Positions 18,073 to 27,839 of a stretch of DNA of 64,000 nucleotides are shown here, piece by piece. This DNA comes from Haloparvum alkalitolerans (GTDB taxonomy: Archaea; Halobacteriota; Halobacteria; Halobacteriales; Haloferacaceae), in NCBI RefSeq assembly GCF_050122995.1, contig NZ_JBNLIA010000007.1, forward strand, positions 1-64,000, read 5' to 3'. The position numbers and the translations under genes are program-made. The notes beneath the pieces were generated by a model. That model was not told where the DNA came from and ran no database searches. It saw nothing but the letters and a program-made list of their open reading frames with translations. The number at the start of each line of letters is the position of its first letter. Positions within the stretch are counted from its first letter, which is position 1.

Positions 18073-19149
18073 TTACGGGGAAATCGGACTGTAGTCGGTT
18101 TCGAGGCCAAACGTTCGCGGCCCCCAGACGTCAAGCGCAGCATCGGATCGCATGATCGGTGGCGTCGGAATCGCAAGCACACGGGCACGAGCTCCATACC
18201 GGAGTTTTTCAGTCGGGATCGGGTCCCCGGATTCACGGTCAAGGACGGTGATCAGATCCGGAACGGTTGCTACGTACTCGCCATCGAGCGTAGCCCCGAG
18301 ATTCTCGTTTTGGAACTCGATATGCATTGTCGATCCATGGTCCGGCCCGAGACCGTCGAGTTCGACGTGGCCGAGGACGAATCCGCCCTCGTTCCGTCGT
18401 TTGACATCGACGATCTTCCCTTCAAACAGCGAGACCGCTTCGCCATAGATCGATTCCGAGGTGACCTCACGGATCGCCTCAACTACGTTTTCACCGGCTG
18501 ATCGAACCGCCGCTCCAAGCTCTGCTGCAAGCGACATCGTGCCGGGGATCGCCGTTTCTGTGACTTCCTCACCGGACATCGGGTAATCCGCAATATACCC
18601 GACACCGCCCATGCGTACGGTAATGCCACGAGCGATCCACTCCAACTCTTCATTGCTATCTGTCTCCAGGAGGCAGGTGTTCCCCCGTTCGTCACTCACC
18701 ACGGCTGGCGTGCCGTCCACACCGTAAATGTTGAACGTCTCGTGTTGTAGCTCCGGGAAGGCCCGGCCCATCCCGTCAGCATCGACGAGCGGGATGTCCT
18801 TGCGGGCAGCGACCGCGAACGGGAATGTGGAGTTAATCCCGCCACACTCGATCGGCATCGTCGCCGTCGCTTCCCGACCAAGCTCTTTTTCGAGTCGCTC
18901 GAGAGAGGCCGTCGGTTCCCCGCCCCCCGGCACTTTTTCGACCGCAACCGTGGGCGCGCCCATCTGGGCTGTCGGGATGACGAGTGCGTCATCGTCGAGA
19001 TCATCTGGCGGGATTACCTCCACTGGACCGTGGTCTCGAATCGCCTGCTTGGCGACGAGCTTCCCGACGTGGGGATCGCCCCCACCACCTGTACCGAGGA
19101 CAGTCGCCCCGAGGGCAATATCCTCAATATCGTGTTCGTCGACCTGCAT
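18073..19149 (-). CDS. DUF917-family protein, paralog 2
   Basis: The 358-residue product has TVLGTGGGGDPHVG near the N-terminus, the AQMGAPT and DADGMGRAFPELQ segments, and VPDLITVLDRESGDPIPTE at the end, the same order as the other two copies. Its ATG shares a base with the hyuA stop (TAATG type junction). Sequence divergence from paralogs 1 and 3 is large, so these are old duplicates, perhaps forming a hetero-oligomer or acting on different substrates. Confidence 0.87.
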   Translation of the reverse strand: MQVDEHDIEDIALGATVLGTGGGGDPHVGKLVAKQAIRDHGPVEVIPPDDLDDDALVIPTAQMGAPTVAVEKVPGGGEPTASLERLEKELGREATATMPIECGGINSTFPFAVAARKDIPLVDADGMGRAFPELQHETFNIYGVDGTPAVVSDERGNTCLLETDSNEELEWIARGITVRMGGVGYIADYPMSGEEVTETAIPGTMSLAAELGAAVRSAGENVVEAIREVTSESIYGEAVSLFEGKIVDVKRRNEGGFVLGHVELDGLGPDHGSTMHIEFQNENLGATLDGEYVATVPDLITVLDRESGDPIPTEKLRYGARARVLAIPTPPIMRSDAALDVWGPRTFGLETDYSPISP

Positions 19150-20699
19150 TATTCCTCGCCGAGTGTCCCGGCGGCCTTGACCTTGATTCGCACCGCGTTG
19201 CCCGGGAGGTACGAAAGCGGAACTTCCTCGATATCGACGATGTCGACTGTTTCCTCAGCCGCACCGGCACCGACCGCGTTCTCGATAGCCTCGTATTTTG
19301 CCGTTTCGAGGGCCTCATCACGAGTCTGGTCATCCAGGCTGAAGATGCGGTCAACCTGCCCTGAGACTTGTGCGATGGCCACACCGACCGCGTTGGCCAC
19401 TTCATAGTGGTCGGGCATGTGAACTTCACTTGCACCCGATAGGTCGGACGGCACGAGAATACTCCCTCCACCGACCACGACTACTGGGACGGGTTCGGGG
19501 CTCGTCTTCATCCGGTCGATCGCCTGTTCAACGCGGTCGCGGATATACTGTCGTGCGCCCGCGATTGTGTCCGCGGGTACGTCGGGCGACTCCGGGCCGA
19601 TATCGACTGAGCCGCTCGCGACTTCGACGTCGGTCGCGGTCAGCCTCTCACCGCCGAAACACAGGCTCTCCTCAGTCAGGCGGTAGCCCACACTTTGCGG
19701 TCCAACCGTCACGTCATCCCCATCGACATCGACGTGTGACCCACCGCCGATTCCGATACTGATCAGGTCGGGCATCCGGAAGTTCGTCTTGACGTCGCCG
19801 ATCTCGACCGCGACACTACTCTCGCGCGGGAAGCCATCAGTGACGGCCCCGACGTCAGTCGTGGTCCCACCGACGTCAACGATGATCCCGTTTTCAACAC
19901 CCGAGAGGTAGGCGGCACCGCGAACGGAGTTCGACGGTCCACTCGCGACAGTGAAAATCGGGTACTCCAGGGCGTATTCGACACTCATCAGTGTCCCGTC
20001 GTTCTGCCCGAAGTACAGCTGGGCGTCGATCCCACGTTCAGCCATCGCGTCGAGGAACGCTGAGGCTGCCTCATCAGCGACACTCGTCAGTGCTGCGTTG
20101 AGTGTCGTTGCATTTTCACGCTCAAGGAGGCCGACACTCCCGATTTCGTTCGACAGTGAGACGGGGATATCGTCGCCAAGCTCGTCGTGAATCAACTCCT
20201 CGACGAGTTCTTCGTGGTCCTCACGGACGGGAGAGAACACGCTCGTGACCGCGAATGCCTCCGCATCGCTGAATTCGCGGATAGTCTCGCGAACTTGCTC
20301 TTCATCAACGTCGTTGAGCGTTCGCCCATCAAACTCGTGACCACCATCGAGGATCGCGGCTTGTTCACCGATCGCCGCTTCGAGATCGTCCGGCCACTCC
20401 ATCAGCGGTCGGATACTCTCTGTCGCGGGGGCGCCGAGTCGAATCACGCCGACATCGTTCAGCCCCTTGCGTTCAGTGATCGCGTTTGTCGCATGAGTCG
20501 TCCCGAGCATGACGTAGTCGAGTTCCGATGCGGTGAACTCCACGTCATCAAGGACGTCATCGAGGGCGTTGACGATCCCTGTGGTGATATCCTCTGTCGT
20601 AGGTCGCTTTGTTTGTGCGATCGGGGTATCGTCTTCGTCCAGGATCACTGCGTCCGTGTTTGTGCCACCAACGTCAATGCCGAGTCTGTATCCGTTCAT
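19149..20699 (-). CDS. hyuA: Hydantoinase/oxoprolinase A-type ATP-dependent amidohydrolase
   Basis: The 516-residue product begins with the actin-like ATPase motif RLGIDVGGTNTDAVIL. It has the HyuA central motif (ENGIIVDVGGTTTDVGAV) and a PVVVVGGGSILVPSDL segment near the C-terminus. HyuA enzymes open cyclic amides such as hydantoins or 5-oxoproline using ATP, usually with HyuB. Here no hyuB is present and three DUF917 genes take its place. It overlaps the upstream DUF917 gene by 4 bases. Substrate is unknown; the co-transcribed peptide-type ABC importer suggests a small cyclic dipeptide-like or amino-acid-derived compound. Confidence 0.88.
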   Translation of the reverse strand: MNGYRLGIDVGGTNTDAVILDEDDTPIAQTKRPTTEDITTGIVNALDDVLDDVEFTASELDYVMLGTTHATNAITERKGLNDVGVIRLGAPATESIRPLMEWPDDLEAAIGEQAAILDGGHEFDGRTLNDVDEEQVRETIREFSDAEAFAVTSVFSPVREDHEELVEELIHDELGDDIPVSLSNEIGSVGLLERENATTLNAALTSVADEAASAFLDAMAERGIDAQLYFGQNDGTLMSVEYALEYPIFTVASGPSNSVRGAAYLSGVENGIIVDVGGTTTDVGAVTDGFPRESSVAVEIGDVKTNFRMPDLISIGIGGGSHVDVDGDDVTVGPQSVGYRLTEESLCFGGERLTATDVEVASGSVDIGPESPDVPADTIAGARQYIRDRVEQAIDRMKTSPEPVPVVVVGGGSILVPSDLSGASEVHMPDHYEVANAVGVAIAQVSGQVDRIFSLDDQTRDEALETAKYEAIENAVGAGAAEETVDIVDIEEVPLSYLPGNAVRIKVKAAGTLGEE

Positions 20700-21796
20700 T
20701 TGTTGAGTTCCGTGTAGATGTCTTCAATCGGTTCGTAGTCGATGTCGTAGTCGAAGTACTGCGGCCCAACCAGCTCGAGGCCGGCTGGTGTCCGCCACTT
20801 TTCGGAGCACTCCATGCCGACAACAGTCACGCGGTGCCCGTAGCGGAGCCCTTCCGTCGTGATGGGATCGCCCGTCTCCGAGTCAAGGACCGTAATGAGG
20901 TCTGGGACACTCGCCACGACGCCGTGTTCGCTGTCACGTGCGACGAGATGCTCGTTCTGGAAGTCGAGCGAAAGCGTCCGCCCATCGTACTCTGAGAGGC
21001 CATCGATCGTCGCCTCGCCAACAGCGAACCCGCCTTCGGTCCGGCGAGCAACGTCCATGACCTTCCCTTCGAAGAGCTTGAACCCGTCAACGTACTCGAC
21101 GAGTGCGTCGATCGGATTCGCGGAGTCCTCTTGGGCTTCGCGGATCGTTCGCCCGATGTCGCGTGCGTACGACATCGACCGGAGAATACCGTGTTCGCGA
21201 AGTTCGGCCCCTGTGTGCGGGTATGTCGCGATCATGCAGGAGCCGCCCATGTCGATACTGGTCGTTCTCGCGAATTGCTCCGCCTTTTCGTTTGTCTGGG
21301 TATTGACGAACACCGAGTTCCCTTTCTCGTCCGCGATGGACATCGGGGTCGCGTCAATACCACCCAGCGTGAGCGTCACCATCTGGACCTCCGGGAACGC
21401 ACGGCCCATGGCGTCCGCGTCCACGAGCGGAATGTCCAGCGCTGCGGCGACCGCGATTGGGATCGTGCTGTTGAGGCCTCCTGCTTCGATACTCATCGTC
21501 GCGAAGGCTTCCTGTCCCATTGAGCGTTCGAGCGTTTCGAACGCTGCGACCGCCTCATCACCGCGAGGAATTTTCTCGACCATGACCGTAGGGGCCCCGA
21601 GCATTGCGCTCGGAACGACGAGTTCGTCGTCAGGGACCTCCGACGGGTCAATAAGGTCGACTGGGCCGTGCTCTTCAATCGCCTGTTCGGCCATCAGCTT
21701 GCCGATGTAGGGGTCCCCGCCGCCACCGGTTCCAAGCACTGTGGCCCCGGTTGCGAGGTCGTCTAGATCGGCGCGCGTAATTGTGTCGTTACTCAT
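20696..21796 (-). CDS. DUF917-family protein, paralog 3
   Basis: The 366-residue product has TVLGTGGGGDPYIG, AMLGAPT, DADAMGRAFPEVQM and VPDLITVLDSETGDPITTE in family order. It lies between the ABC ATPase gene (8-base overlap) and hyuA (4-base overlap), so it is made together with both. It is the copy nearest to hyuA on the upstream side. No signal peptide; cytoplasmic. Confidence 0.87.
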   Translation of the reverse strand: MSNDTITRADLDDLATGATVLGTGGGGDPYIGKLMAEQAIEEHGPVDLIDPSEVPDDELVVPSAMLGAPTVMVEKIPRGDEAVAAFETLERSMGQEAFATMSIEAGGLNSTIPIAVAAALDIPLVDADAMGRAFPEVQMVTLTLGGIDATPMSIADEKGNSVFVNTQTNEKAEQFARTTSIDMGGSCMIATYPHTGAELREHGILRSMSYARDIGRTIREAQEDSANPIDALVEYVDGFKLFEGKVMDVARRTEGGFAVGEATIDGLSEYDGRTLSLDFQNEHLVARDSEHGVVASVPDLITVLDSETGDPITTEGLRYGHRVTVVGMECSEKWRTPAGLELVGPQYFDYDIDYEPIEDIYTELNK

Positions 21797-22838
21797 GTGG
21801 TGTGCTCCGTACTGCTGCCGCGGTTTTCACGTCTGGAACGTTTTCGAACGCATCCGCATGCTCGGGGTCATAGATATGACACCGTGCTTCGCCATGGTCA
21901 TCCACGGCATGCAGTGGGACCTGGTCTGTTTCACAGACATCGGTCGCGTACGGACACCGCGTATGGAACCGGCACCCGGTCGGCACGTTTTCCGGGCTCG
22001 GAATTTCACCTTCCAGGCGGTCTTGCTGCGGTTTGTACGCTTCTTCGTCATCACTGGTAACCGGGATCGCGGATAGCAATGCCTGCGTGTACGGATGATG
22101 CGGCTGTTCGAACAGCTGTTCCGTCTGGGCGCGTTCCTGAATCTGGCCAAGATACATGACCGCCGTCCGCTCGGCAACGTTGCGAACCAGCGATAGGTCA
22201 TGCGTGATGAACAGGTACGTGAGATCGAATTCCTCCTGAAGATCATCCAGTAGGCGGACGATCTTCGCCTGCACGCTCACGTCGAGTGCACTCGTTGGCT
22301 CGTCCAAGATCAGGAGTTCCGGCTCGATCGAGATCGCCCGGGCAATGTTGATCCGCTGCTTCTGGCCACCGCTGAGCTCGTGCGGGTAGCGGTGCCGGTG
22401 TTCCGGATTCAGCTCCACCCGCTCGAGTAGATCGACGATTCTCGATACCCGCTCTCCGCGCGGTACGCCACGGGCTTTCAACGGAACCTCGAGCGTTTGC
22501 TCGACCGTTCGACGTGGGTTCAAGCTGGATGTCGGATCCTGGAACACCATTTGGACTTTCGTCCGTAGGTCTTCGAGCTCCGATTCCGAGAGGTCCGTAA
22601 TGTCCTCTCCGTCGAACGTGATCGATCCACCAGTCGCACTCTTGAGACCGATAATGGTCTCTGCGATCGTGCTTTTTCCACTGCCAGACTCGCCGATCAG
22701 AGCGAGCGTTTCGCCCCGGTTGATGTCGAACGACACGCCGTCGACTGCTTTGACATGGCCAGTCGTCCGCTGGAAAAGCCCCGACTTAATCGGGAAGTAC
22801 TTTTCCAGGTTACGGACCTCGAGAAGTGACTCGCTCAT
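21789..22838 (-). CDS. dppF: Oligopeptide-type ABC transporter ATP-binding protein (DppF/OppF)
   Basis: The 349-residue product has a Walker A GESGSGKST, the ABC signature LSGGQKQRINIARA, Walker B LLILDEPTSALD and the switch His in ITHDLSLV. The C-terminal extension with four Cys-type residues (TGCRFHTRCPYATDVC) is the oligopeptide-transporter C-terminal domain seen in DppD/F and OppD/F. It pairs with the next gene to power uptake through the two permeases. The GAxx 4-base overlap with dppD shows coupling. Confidence 0.92.
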   Translation of the reverse strand: MSESLLEVRNLEKYFPIKSGLFQRTTGHVKAVDGVSFDINRGETLALIGESGSGKSTIAETIIGLKSATGGSITFDGEDITDLSESELEDLRTKVQMVFQDPTSSLNPRRTVEQTLEVPLKARGVPRGERVSRIVDLLERVELNPEHRHRYPHELSGGQKQRINIARAISIEPELLILDEPTSALDVSVQAKIVRLLDDLQEEFDLTYLFITHDLSLVRNVAERTAVMYLGQIQERAQTEQLFEQPHHPYTQALLSAIPVTSDDEEAYKPQQDRLEGEIPSPENVPTGCRFHTRCPYATDVCETDQVPLHAVDDHGEARCHIYDPEHADAFENVPDVKTAAAVRSTPHE

Positions 22839-23992
22839 TCGAGATCACCCACGGACTGTTCGACGGCCGCGTCTCCGGTGGCTGACGGGGCTGGTTCTGC
22901 CGGCTTGTCACGCATCTGTTCGCGCGTCTCGTCCAGCGTCGGTGGGTCATACGGAGCCGGCTCTACGTCGTCATAGAGGAAGCACGCGACTCCCTGCTCC
23001 TCTGCATCGTACTGGAGCTCTGGCCGCTCCGTCTCACACCGCTCGTGTGCGTACGGACACCGGCTTGCGAATCGACAGCCTTCCGGGGGGTCGATATATT
23101 CGGGAATCGACCCATCGATCCCGTCGGCCATCTCTTCGCCGGTCAACTTCGGAATCGAGGCAATCAGCCCCTGCGTGTACGGGTGCTGAGGATTCCGGAA
23201 GATCTCTTCAGTCGGTGCGGTCTCGACGATCCGACCGGCGTACATGATGTACACGCGGTCGCTAAGCTGTCGCGCCACCCCCAGGTTGTGGGTGATCATC
23301 AGTAACGACAGGTTGCGCTCATCGATCAGTTCGTTGAGTAGCTCCAACACCTGGTCGTGGATGGTCACGTCGAGGGCTGTTCCGATCTCGTCGGCGATGA
23401 GCAGATCTGGCTCGTTTAGCAGCGCCTGCGCGATCAGAACCCGCTGCGACATGCCGCCCGACAGTTGGGACGGATAGTTGTCCAGAATACGCTCTGCGTC
23501 CGGCATCTGGACCTCTTCAAGCAGGTCGATGACTCGCTGCCGGGCTGCCTCGCGGTCGCCATCAAGATGCTTCCGGCGGAAATACTCGAGGACACCGACG
23601 TCCTGATTCCCGCCGAATTGGGCAGTATCGGTGAGTTGTTCTCCCACCGTGAACACCGGATTGAGCGACGACATGGGATCTTGGAAGATCATCCCGATGT
23701 CGCGGCCCTTGATCCGGTCAACCTCCGACCGCGACGCATCGAGAAGATTCTGACCCCGGAACCTGATCTCCCCTGTCGGGATTCGGGCTGGTGGTTGCTG
23801 TAGCGTGCCGAGGATCGACCGCATGGTAACGGACTTGCCACAGCCAGTTTCACCGACGACCGCGACAACTTCACCCTCGTTGACGGTGAGGTCAATCCCG
23901 TCGATTACCTCTGCAGTGCCGTCGAACGAGTCGAAGTGCACTCGGAGGTCCTCGACATCGAGGATCGGCTCCGAATCATTCGCGCTTGTCAT
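22835..23992 (-). CDS. dppD: Oligopeptide-type ABC transporter ATP-binding protein (DppD/OppD)
   Basis: The 385-residue product has Walker A GETGCGKS, the Q-loop FQDPMSSLNPVF, the signature LSGGMSQRVLIAQA and Walker B LLIADEIGTALDV. In this copy the residue after the usual Asp-Glu is Ile rather than Pro (DEIGTALD). The C-terminal oligopeptide domain with EGCRFASRCPYAHERC is present. A charged tail of about 40 residues follows. 4-base overlaps on both sides. Confidence 0.92.
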   Translation of the reverse strand: MTSANDSEPILDVEDLRVHFDSFDGTAEVIDGIDLTVNEGEVVAVVGETGCGKSVTMRSILGTLQQPPARIPTGEIRFRGQNLLDASRSEVDRIKGRDIGMIFQDPMSSLNPVFTVGEQLTDTAQFGGNQDVGVLEYFRRKHLDGDREAARQRVIDLLEEVQMPDAERILDNYPSQLSGGMSQRVLIAQALLNEPDLLIADEIGTALDVTIHDQVLELLNELIDERNLSLLMITHNLGVARQLSDRVYIMYAGRIVETAPTEEIFRNPQHPYTQGLIASIPKLTGEEMADGIDGSIPEYIDPPEGCRFASRCPYAHERCETERPELQYDAEEQGVACFLYDDVEPAPYDPPTLDETREQMRDKPAEPAPSATGDAAVEQSVGDLE

Positions 23993-24924
23993 TGCTGTAC
24001 CTCCACGTCGAACAGGTCACGGAGTCCGTCACCGATCATGTTGAATCCCATCACGACTACCAGAATCGCGAGTCCGGGGAAGATGCTCACCCACCAGCCG
24101 TCTGGGAGGTAAGTTGTCCCGTCGCTCACCATCGTCCCCAGCCCTGGCTGGGGCGGCTGCACGCCGACTCCGATGAACGACAGCCCCGCACCGATCAGGA
24201 TGACGAACCCGGCGTCGAGGGTAACCTTCACCAGGATCGGGGAGAGGCAATTTGGCAGTATCTCACGGAACAGAATGTGCGGCGTAGATGCCCCCGCGAG
24301 TTCTGCGGCGGCGACATACTCTTCGTTCCGTTCGCTCGCGACGAGGTTCTGAACGAGGCGTGCGTACCACGTCCACCAGAGCGAGGCAATCGCCAGCATC
24401 GCGTTCGTAATCGTCGGCTCCAGAGCGGAGGTAATCGCGAGCGCCATCACGAGGGGTGGCAGTGCGAGGAACGCGTCCGTTGCCCGCATGATGACGGTCT
24501 CGGTAGTGCCTCCGTAGTACCCAGCCACGAGGCCAAAGAGGACTCCGGACGGAACACCGATCCCGAGAACCACTGCGACCATGATGAGCGAGAGTCTGTA
24601 GCCGAATAGAACACGACTGAAGACGTCGCGCCCACTCTGATCGGTCCCAAAGGGATGCTCAAGACTCGGTGGCTGCATTGAGTTCGCGAAGTCCGTAAAC
24701 GCGCCCGCATGTTCTGGGTGAGGCGCAACGACGGGTGCGAAAGCAGCCATGAAGATGACGATCCCGACGATCGCGAGTCCGACTGCACTAATCGGTCGGC
24801 TTAGGAACCGTCTCGCAGCTCGGGCCAGCGACTCCCGGCGTGACGGCGGGAACCGCTTTTCTAACCAACTTAGGCTGTCCCCCTCGTGAGATTGGGTGTC
24901 TGACTGTGCCGTTTCACCGCTCAT
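23989..24924 (-). CDS. dppC: ABC transporter permease (DppC/OppC type)
   Basis: The 311-residue product has an N-terminal cytoplasmic segment, a first helix (SAVGLAIVGIVIFMAAFAPVV), the HPFGTDQSGRDVFSRV motif typical of DppC, and the EAA-type loop (AELAGASTPHILFREILPN) that contacts the ATPases. The EAA Gly is kept. Five further helices follow. It forms the channel with the DppB-type permease. 4-base overlaps with both neighbours. Confidence 0.92.
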   Translation of the reverse strand: MSGETAQSDTQSHEGDSLSWLEKRFPPSRRESLARAARRFLSRPISAVGLAIVGIVIFMAAFAPVVAPHPEHAGAFTDFANSMQPPSLEHPFGTDQSGRDVFSRVLFGYRLSLIMVAVVLGIGVPSGVLFGLVAGYYGGTTETVIMRATDAFLALPPLVMALAITSALEPTITNAMLAIASLWWTWYARLVQNLVASERNEEYVAAAELAGASTPHILFREILPNCLSPILVKVTLDAGFVILIGAGLSFIGVGVQPPQPGLGTMVSDGTTYLPDGWWVSIFPGLAILVVVMGFNMIGDGLRDLFDVEVQQ

Positions 24925-25952
24925 GTTGCTTCCTCCATCGAGATCCGAATCCGCGGATCAACACGACCTAGCAGCAGGTCGATCACCAGATTGGAAAGCA
25001 CGAAGGCAAGTCCAATCGTCATCGTCACGCCGACGATCGCGTTGAAGTCGTTCGTCAAGACCGCATTGACGCCGTACGAGGCTATCCCAGGGAAGTTGAA
25101 TACGAGTTCAATCAGGAACGCGTTCCCTAGAAGCGATGCGTAGAGCAGTCCGAGGATCGTCAGGGTGGGAATGAAGGCATTCTTGAGCGTGTACTTGTAG
25201 ACGACCAACCAATCTGGAAGACCAAGGCCGCGTTCAGCCTCGATGTAGTCCTTCCGCTGGACGTCGATCATACTCGATCGGGTTATCCGCATGATCTGTC
25301 CGATTCCGGCCATCGAGAGAGCGAACGCTGGGAGGATGAGGTGCATCCAGGCGTCAACGTGCGCTGCCCAATGCCCGCTTAGCAGCGTATCGATGAGCAT
25401 GAACCCTGTTTGGCGTGTCACCTCTTCTTCAAACCCGCGTGAGATGCGGCCCGTGATCGGGAACCATTGCAGGAGGTAACCAAACACGAGTTGCAGGATG
25501 ATGCCGATGAAGAATCCCGGCACACTCACTCCAACGAAGGAGATGAGCCGTGAGGCGTTGTCGATGTATCCATCCTTGTTGTTTGCGGCGACAACTCCCA
25601 GGAAGATCCCGATGATAATCGTGAACACCATCGCGAGTGTGATCAACTCTAACGTTGCTGGGAGGTACCACAGGATGTCATTGGCGACGGGACTGCGAGT
25701 CTGCAGACTCATCCCCAAATCACCAACTAAGAGTCCTTGTATGTAATCGAGGTACTGAATCGGTAGAGGCTGATTCAGTCCTAGCTCTGCAGCAAACTCC
25801 TCGACTTGCTCTTCGGAGGCAGTTGGCCCCAGTGCCATCCGGGCTGGGTTTCCAGGCAGGACTCGCGACACCGTGAAAATGATGACCGAAAGGCCGGCCA
25901 AACTCACGATCATCCCGGTAAACCGGCGGATGAGGTATTGGTAGTACTTCAT
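24921..25952 (-). CDS. dppB: ABC transporter permease (DppB/OppB type)
   Basis: The 343-residue product has the DppB hallmarks: YLIRRFTGMIVSLAGLSVIIF at the N-terminus, a long first extracellular loop with DYIQGLLVGDLGMSL, and the EAA loop (RGLGLPDWLVVYKYTLKNAFIPTLT). Six helices are visible. It follows the binding-protein gene after a gap of 142 bases that contains a hairpin, a common arrangement that lets the binding protein be made in excess. Confidence 0.92.
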   Translation of the reverse strand: MKYYQYLIRRFTGMIVSLAGLSVIIFTVSRVLPGNPARMALGPTASEEQVEEFAAELGLNQPLPIQYLDYIQGLLVGDLGMSLQTRSPVANDILWYLPATLELITLAMVFTIIIGIFLGVVAANNKDGYIDNASRLISFVGVSVPGFFIGIILQLVFGYLLQWFPITGRISRGFEEEVTRQTGFMLIDTLLSGHWAAHVDAWMHLILPAFALSMAGIGQIMRITRSSMIDVQRKDYIEAERGLGLPDWLVVYKYTLKNAFIPTLTILGLLYASLLGNAFLIELVFNFPGIASYGVNAVLTNDFNAIVGVTMTIGLAFVLSNLVIDLLLGRVDPRIRISMEEAT

Positions 25953-26062
25953 ACCAATCTCCGTATCCGGAAGGCGAGCCTCCAGTCGTTCACGCAGGTG
26001 ATGATCTGGTTGTAGGCTTCGCGACAGAGGTCCGAGATGGCGAATCCTCTCGCCGGGGTCGG

Positions 26063-26085
26063 CTGATCAGGACAGTGCCGATCAG
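26063..26085 (-). terminator. Stem-loop between binding-protein and permease genes
   Basis: CTGATC at 26063-26068 pairs with GATCAG at 26080-26085 around an 11-base loop, 10 bases after the binding-protein stop on the minus strand. It has no clear U tract, so partial termination or mRNA 3' protection is more likely than full termination. It would explain higher expression of the binding protein. Confidence 0.35.
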
Positions 26086-26094
26086 ACGTCGTAC

Positions 26095-27816
26095 TCATTC
26101 TTGCGTGAGGTCACGGAACCAGTAGTCGAAGCTCATCGACGGACGGTACGTGTAGCCCTGCACCTCTTCGTTCATTGCGTGTTTCTTGGTGTCGACAAAC
26201 ACGAACACGTCCGTGTACTGCTCCGCGATCCGTTGTTGAGCCTCTCTGTACAGATCTGCCCGTGCCTCTGGATCGACGGTGGACCGCGACTCCTCAATTA
26301 TCGAGTCCAACTCGTCATCCTCGAGATGCGACATGCTCATCCATGTCGATGCCGACTCCGAGTAGTACTCGTTGACAAGGTAGGCGTCGACCGACGGGTA
26401 CACTGGCCCATAGAACACGTTGTTCGAATGTGATGTCTGCTCGGGATCAGTCGCCATGTCGGTCATCGTTCCCCACGTCTGGGGATTCAGCTCGACTTCA
26501 ATCCCAACTTCGTTGAGATTCTGTTGGTAGAGGAGTGCAAGCTGTTCTTGGAGGTCTGTCTCACGCACGAAGGTGTGCTCAATCTGGATGTCACCCTCAC
26601 TGTATCCAGCATTCTCGAGAATTTCACGTGCACGTTCCGGGTCGTACGTTGGTTGCGGAACATCCGAGTTATGTGCACCAAACACCGGTGCAACAGGTCC
26701 AACAGCTTTCTCTGAGCCCGGTGCGACTTCGGTTCGCGCGGTCTCGTAGTCGAACGCGTGCGCGATTGCCTTCCGAACCTCGACATCGTCCGTTGGTGCC
26801 CGCTGCGTGTTGAGTTTAAAGTGAAGCAGCGTGGCCGTCGGAGTACTGTTCACCCGGATATGATCCTCCTCAGCCAGGGTGCTGTACGTTTCTTCACTCT
26901 GGTACTGACTCGTCATGTGCAGCTCCTCGTTCCGCATGAGGGTTCGAACCGTCGAGTCAGTCTCAATGATGTCTACGTAGACCCGTTCGTAGGCATTCTC
27001 GGGAATATCGGCCCAGTAGTCCTCGAAGAGATTGAACGAGATCCCGGAGCCCCGTTCAAAGTCGTTCAGCGAGTAGGGACCGGAGCCTGCATCGTCGTTG
27101 TTGAGGTACTCCATTCCATAGTCGCCGTTATCACCGAAGTCTCCGTCTGCAGCATTTTCTTGTGCCAGCTGACTGTCGACAATAAACAGCAGCACCAAGA
27201 CGTCCATGAACGGCGCATGGACCTCGGTAAGGGGAATCTCGATTTCGTACTCGCCGGTGACAGCAACATTATCGATATCGACGACAGAGAACTGCGATGC
27301 GTATCCCTCGTTTATCGCGAGTAGTCGTTCCAGCGAGTACTGTACGTCTTCTGCGGTGAGCTGGTTCCCGCTGTGGAACTGGATATCATCGCGGAGCGTG
27401 AAGGTGTACGTCTGATTATCGTCAGAGACTGACCAGTCTTCAGCGACGTGCGGCTCTATTTCCCCATCCTCGTTCGGGAACACCAGGGGATCGTACAGGT
27501 TGACCATCGCCATGACCTGCGTATAGTCGGTACCGCGAGCAGGGTCGATAGTCCCGAACCGCTGGACTGCGTTCATCGCGAGATCCCGCCGGTCCTCACT
27601 ACCATCGTCACTACCTCCGTCACTACTGCCCCCACCGCCGTCATTTGACGTTCCGCCACCTGACGACTCTGGGTCTTCCGCACTACAGCCCGCTAGCCCG
27701 GCGACACCAGCGGTTCCAATCCCCTGCAGAACCCGGCGCCGTGTCTTCTCATTCTCGAACATCTCTGAAACAGTGCCATTTGGTTGGTCACTGTTTTGTG
27801 AGTGGTTTCCACGCAT
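26095..27816 (-). CDS. dppA: Peptide-type ABC transporter substrate-binding lipoprotein
   Basis: The family is SBP_bac_5 (DppA/OppA): it has a WSVSDDNQTYTFTLRDDIQFHSGNQLTAEDV motif and the usual length. The N-terminus has a twin-arginine signal (EKTRRRVLQGIGTAG) and lipobox AGLAGC, then a Gly/Ser/Asp linker. I chose ATG 27816 (MRGNHSQN) because a TATA-like TTTTATTG (minus strand, about 27845) would start transcription nearly at it. ATG 27834 and ATG 27762 (MFENEKTRR) are alternatives. It captures the substrate outside the cell for the downstream permeases. Confidence 0.9.
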   Translation of the reverse strand: MRGNHSQNSDQPNGTVSEMFENEKTRRRVLQGIGTAGVAGLAGCSAEDPESSGGGTSNDGGGGSSDGGSDDGSEDRRDLAMNAVQRFGTIDPARGTDYTQVMAMVNLYDPLVFPNEDGEIEPHVAEDWSVSDDNQTYTFTLRDDIQFHSGNQLTAEDVQYSLERLLAINEGYASQFSVVDIDNVAVTGEYEIEIPLTEVHAPFMDVLVLLFIVDSQLAQENAADGDFGDNGDYGMEYLNNDDAGSGPYSLNDFERGSGISFNLFEDYWADIPENAYERVYVDIIETDSTVRTLMRNEELHMTSQYQSEETYSTLAEEDHIRVNSTPTATLLHFKLNTQRAPTDDVEVRKAIAHAFDYETARTEVAPGSEKAVGPVAPVFGAHNSDVPQPTYDPERAREILENAGYSEGDIQIEHTFVRETDLQEQLALLYQQNLNEVGIEVELNPQTWGTMTDMATDPEQTSHSNNVFYGPVYPSVDAYLVNEYYSESASTWMSMSHLEDDELDSIIEESRSTVDPEARADLYREAQQRIAEQYTDVFVFVDTKKHAMNEEVQGYTYRPSMSFDYWFRDLTQE

Positions 27817-27839
27817 GTCATTCGGTAGCAACACATACT

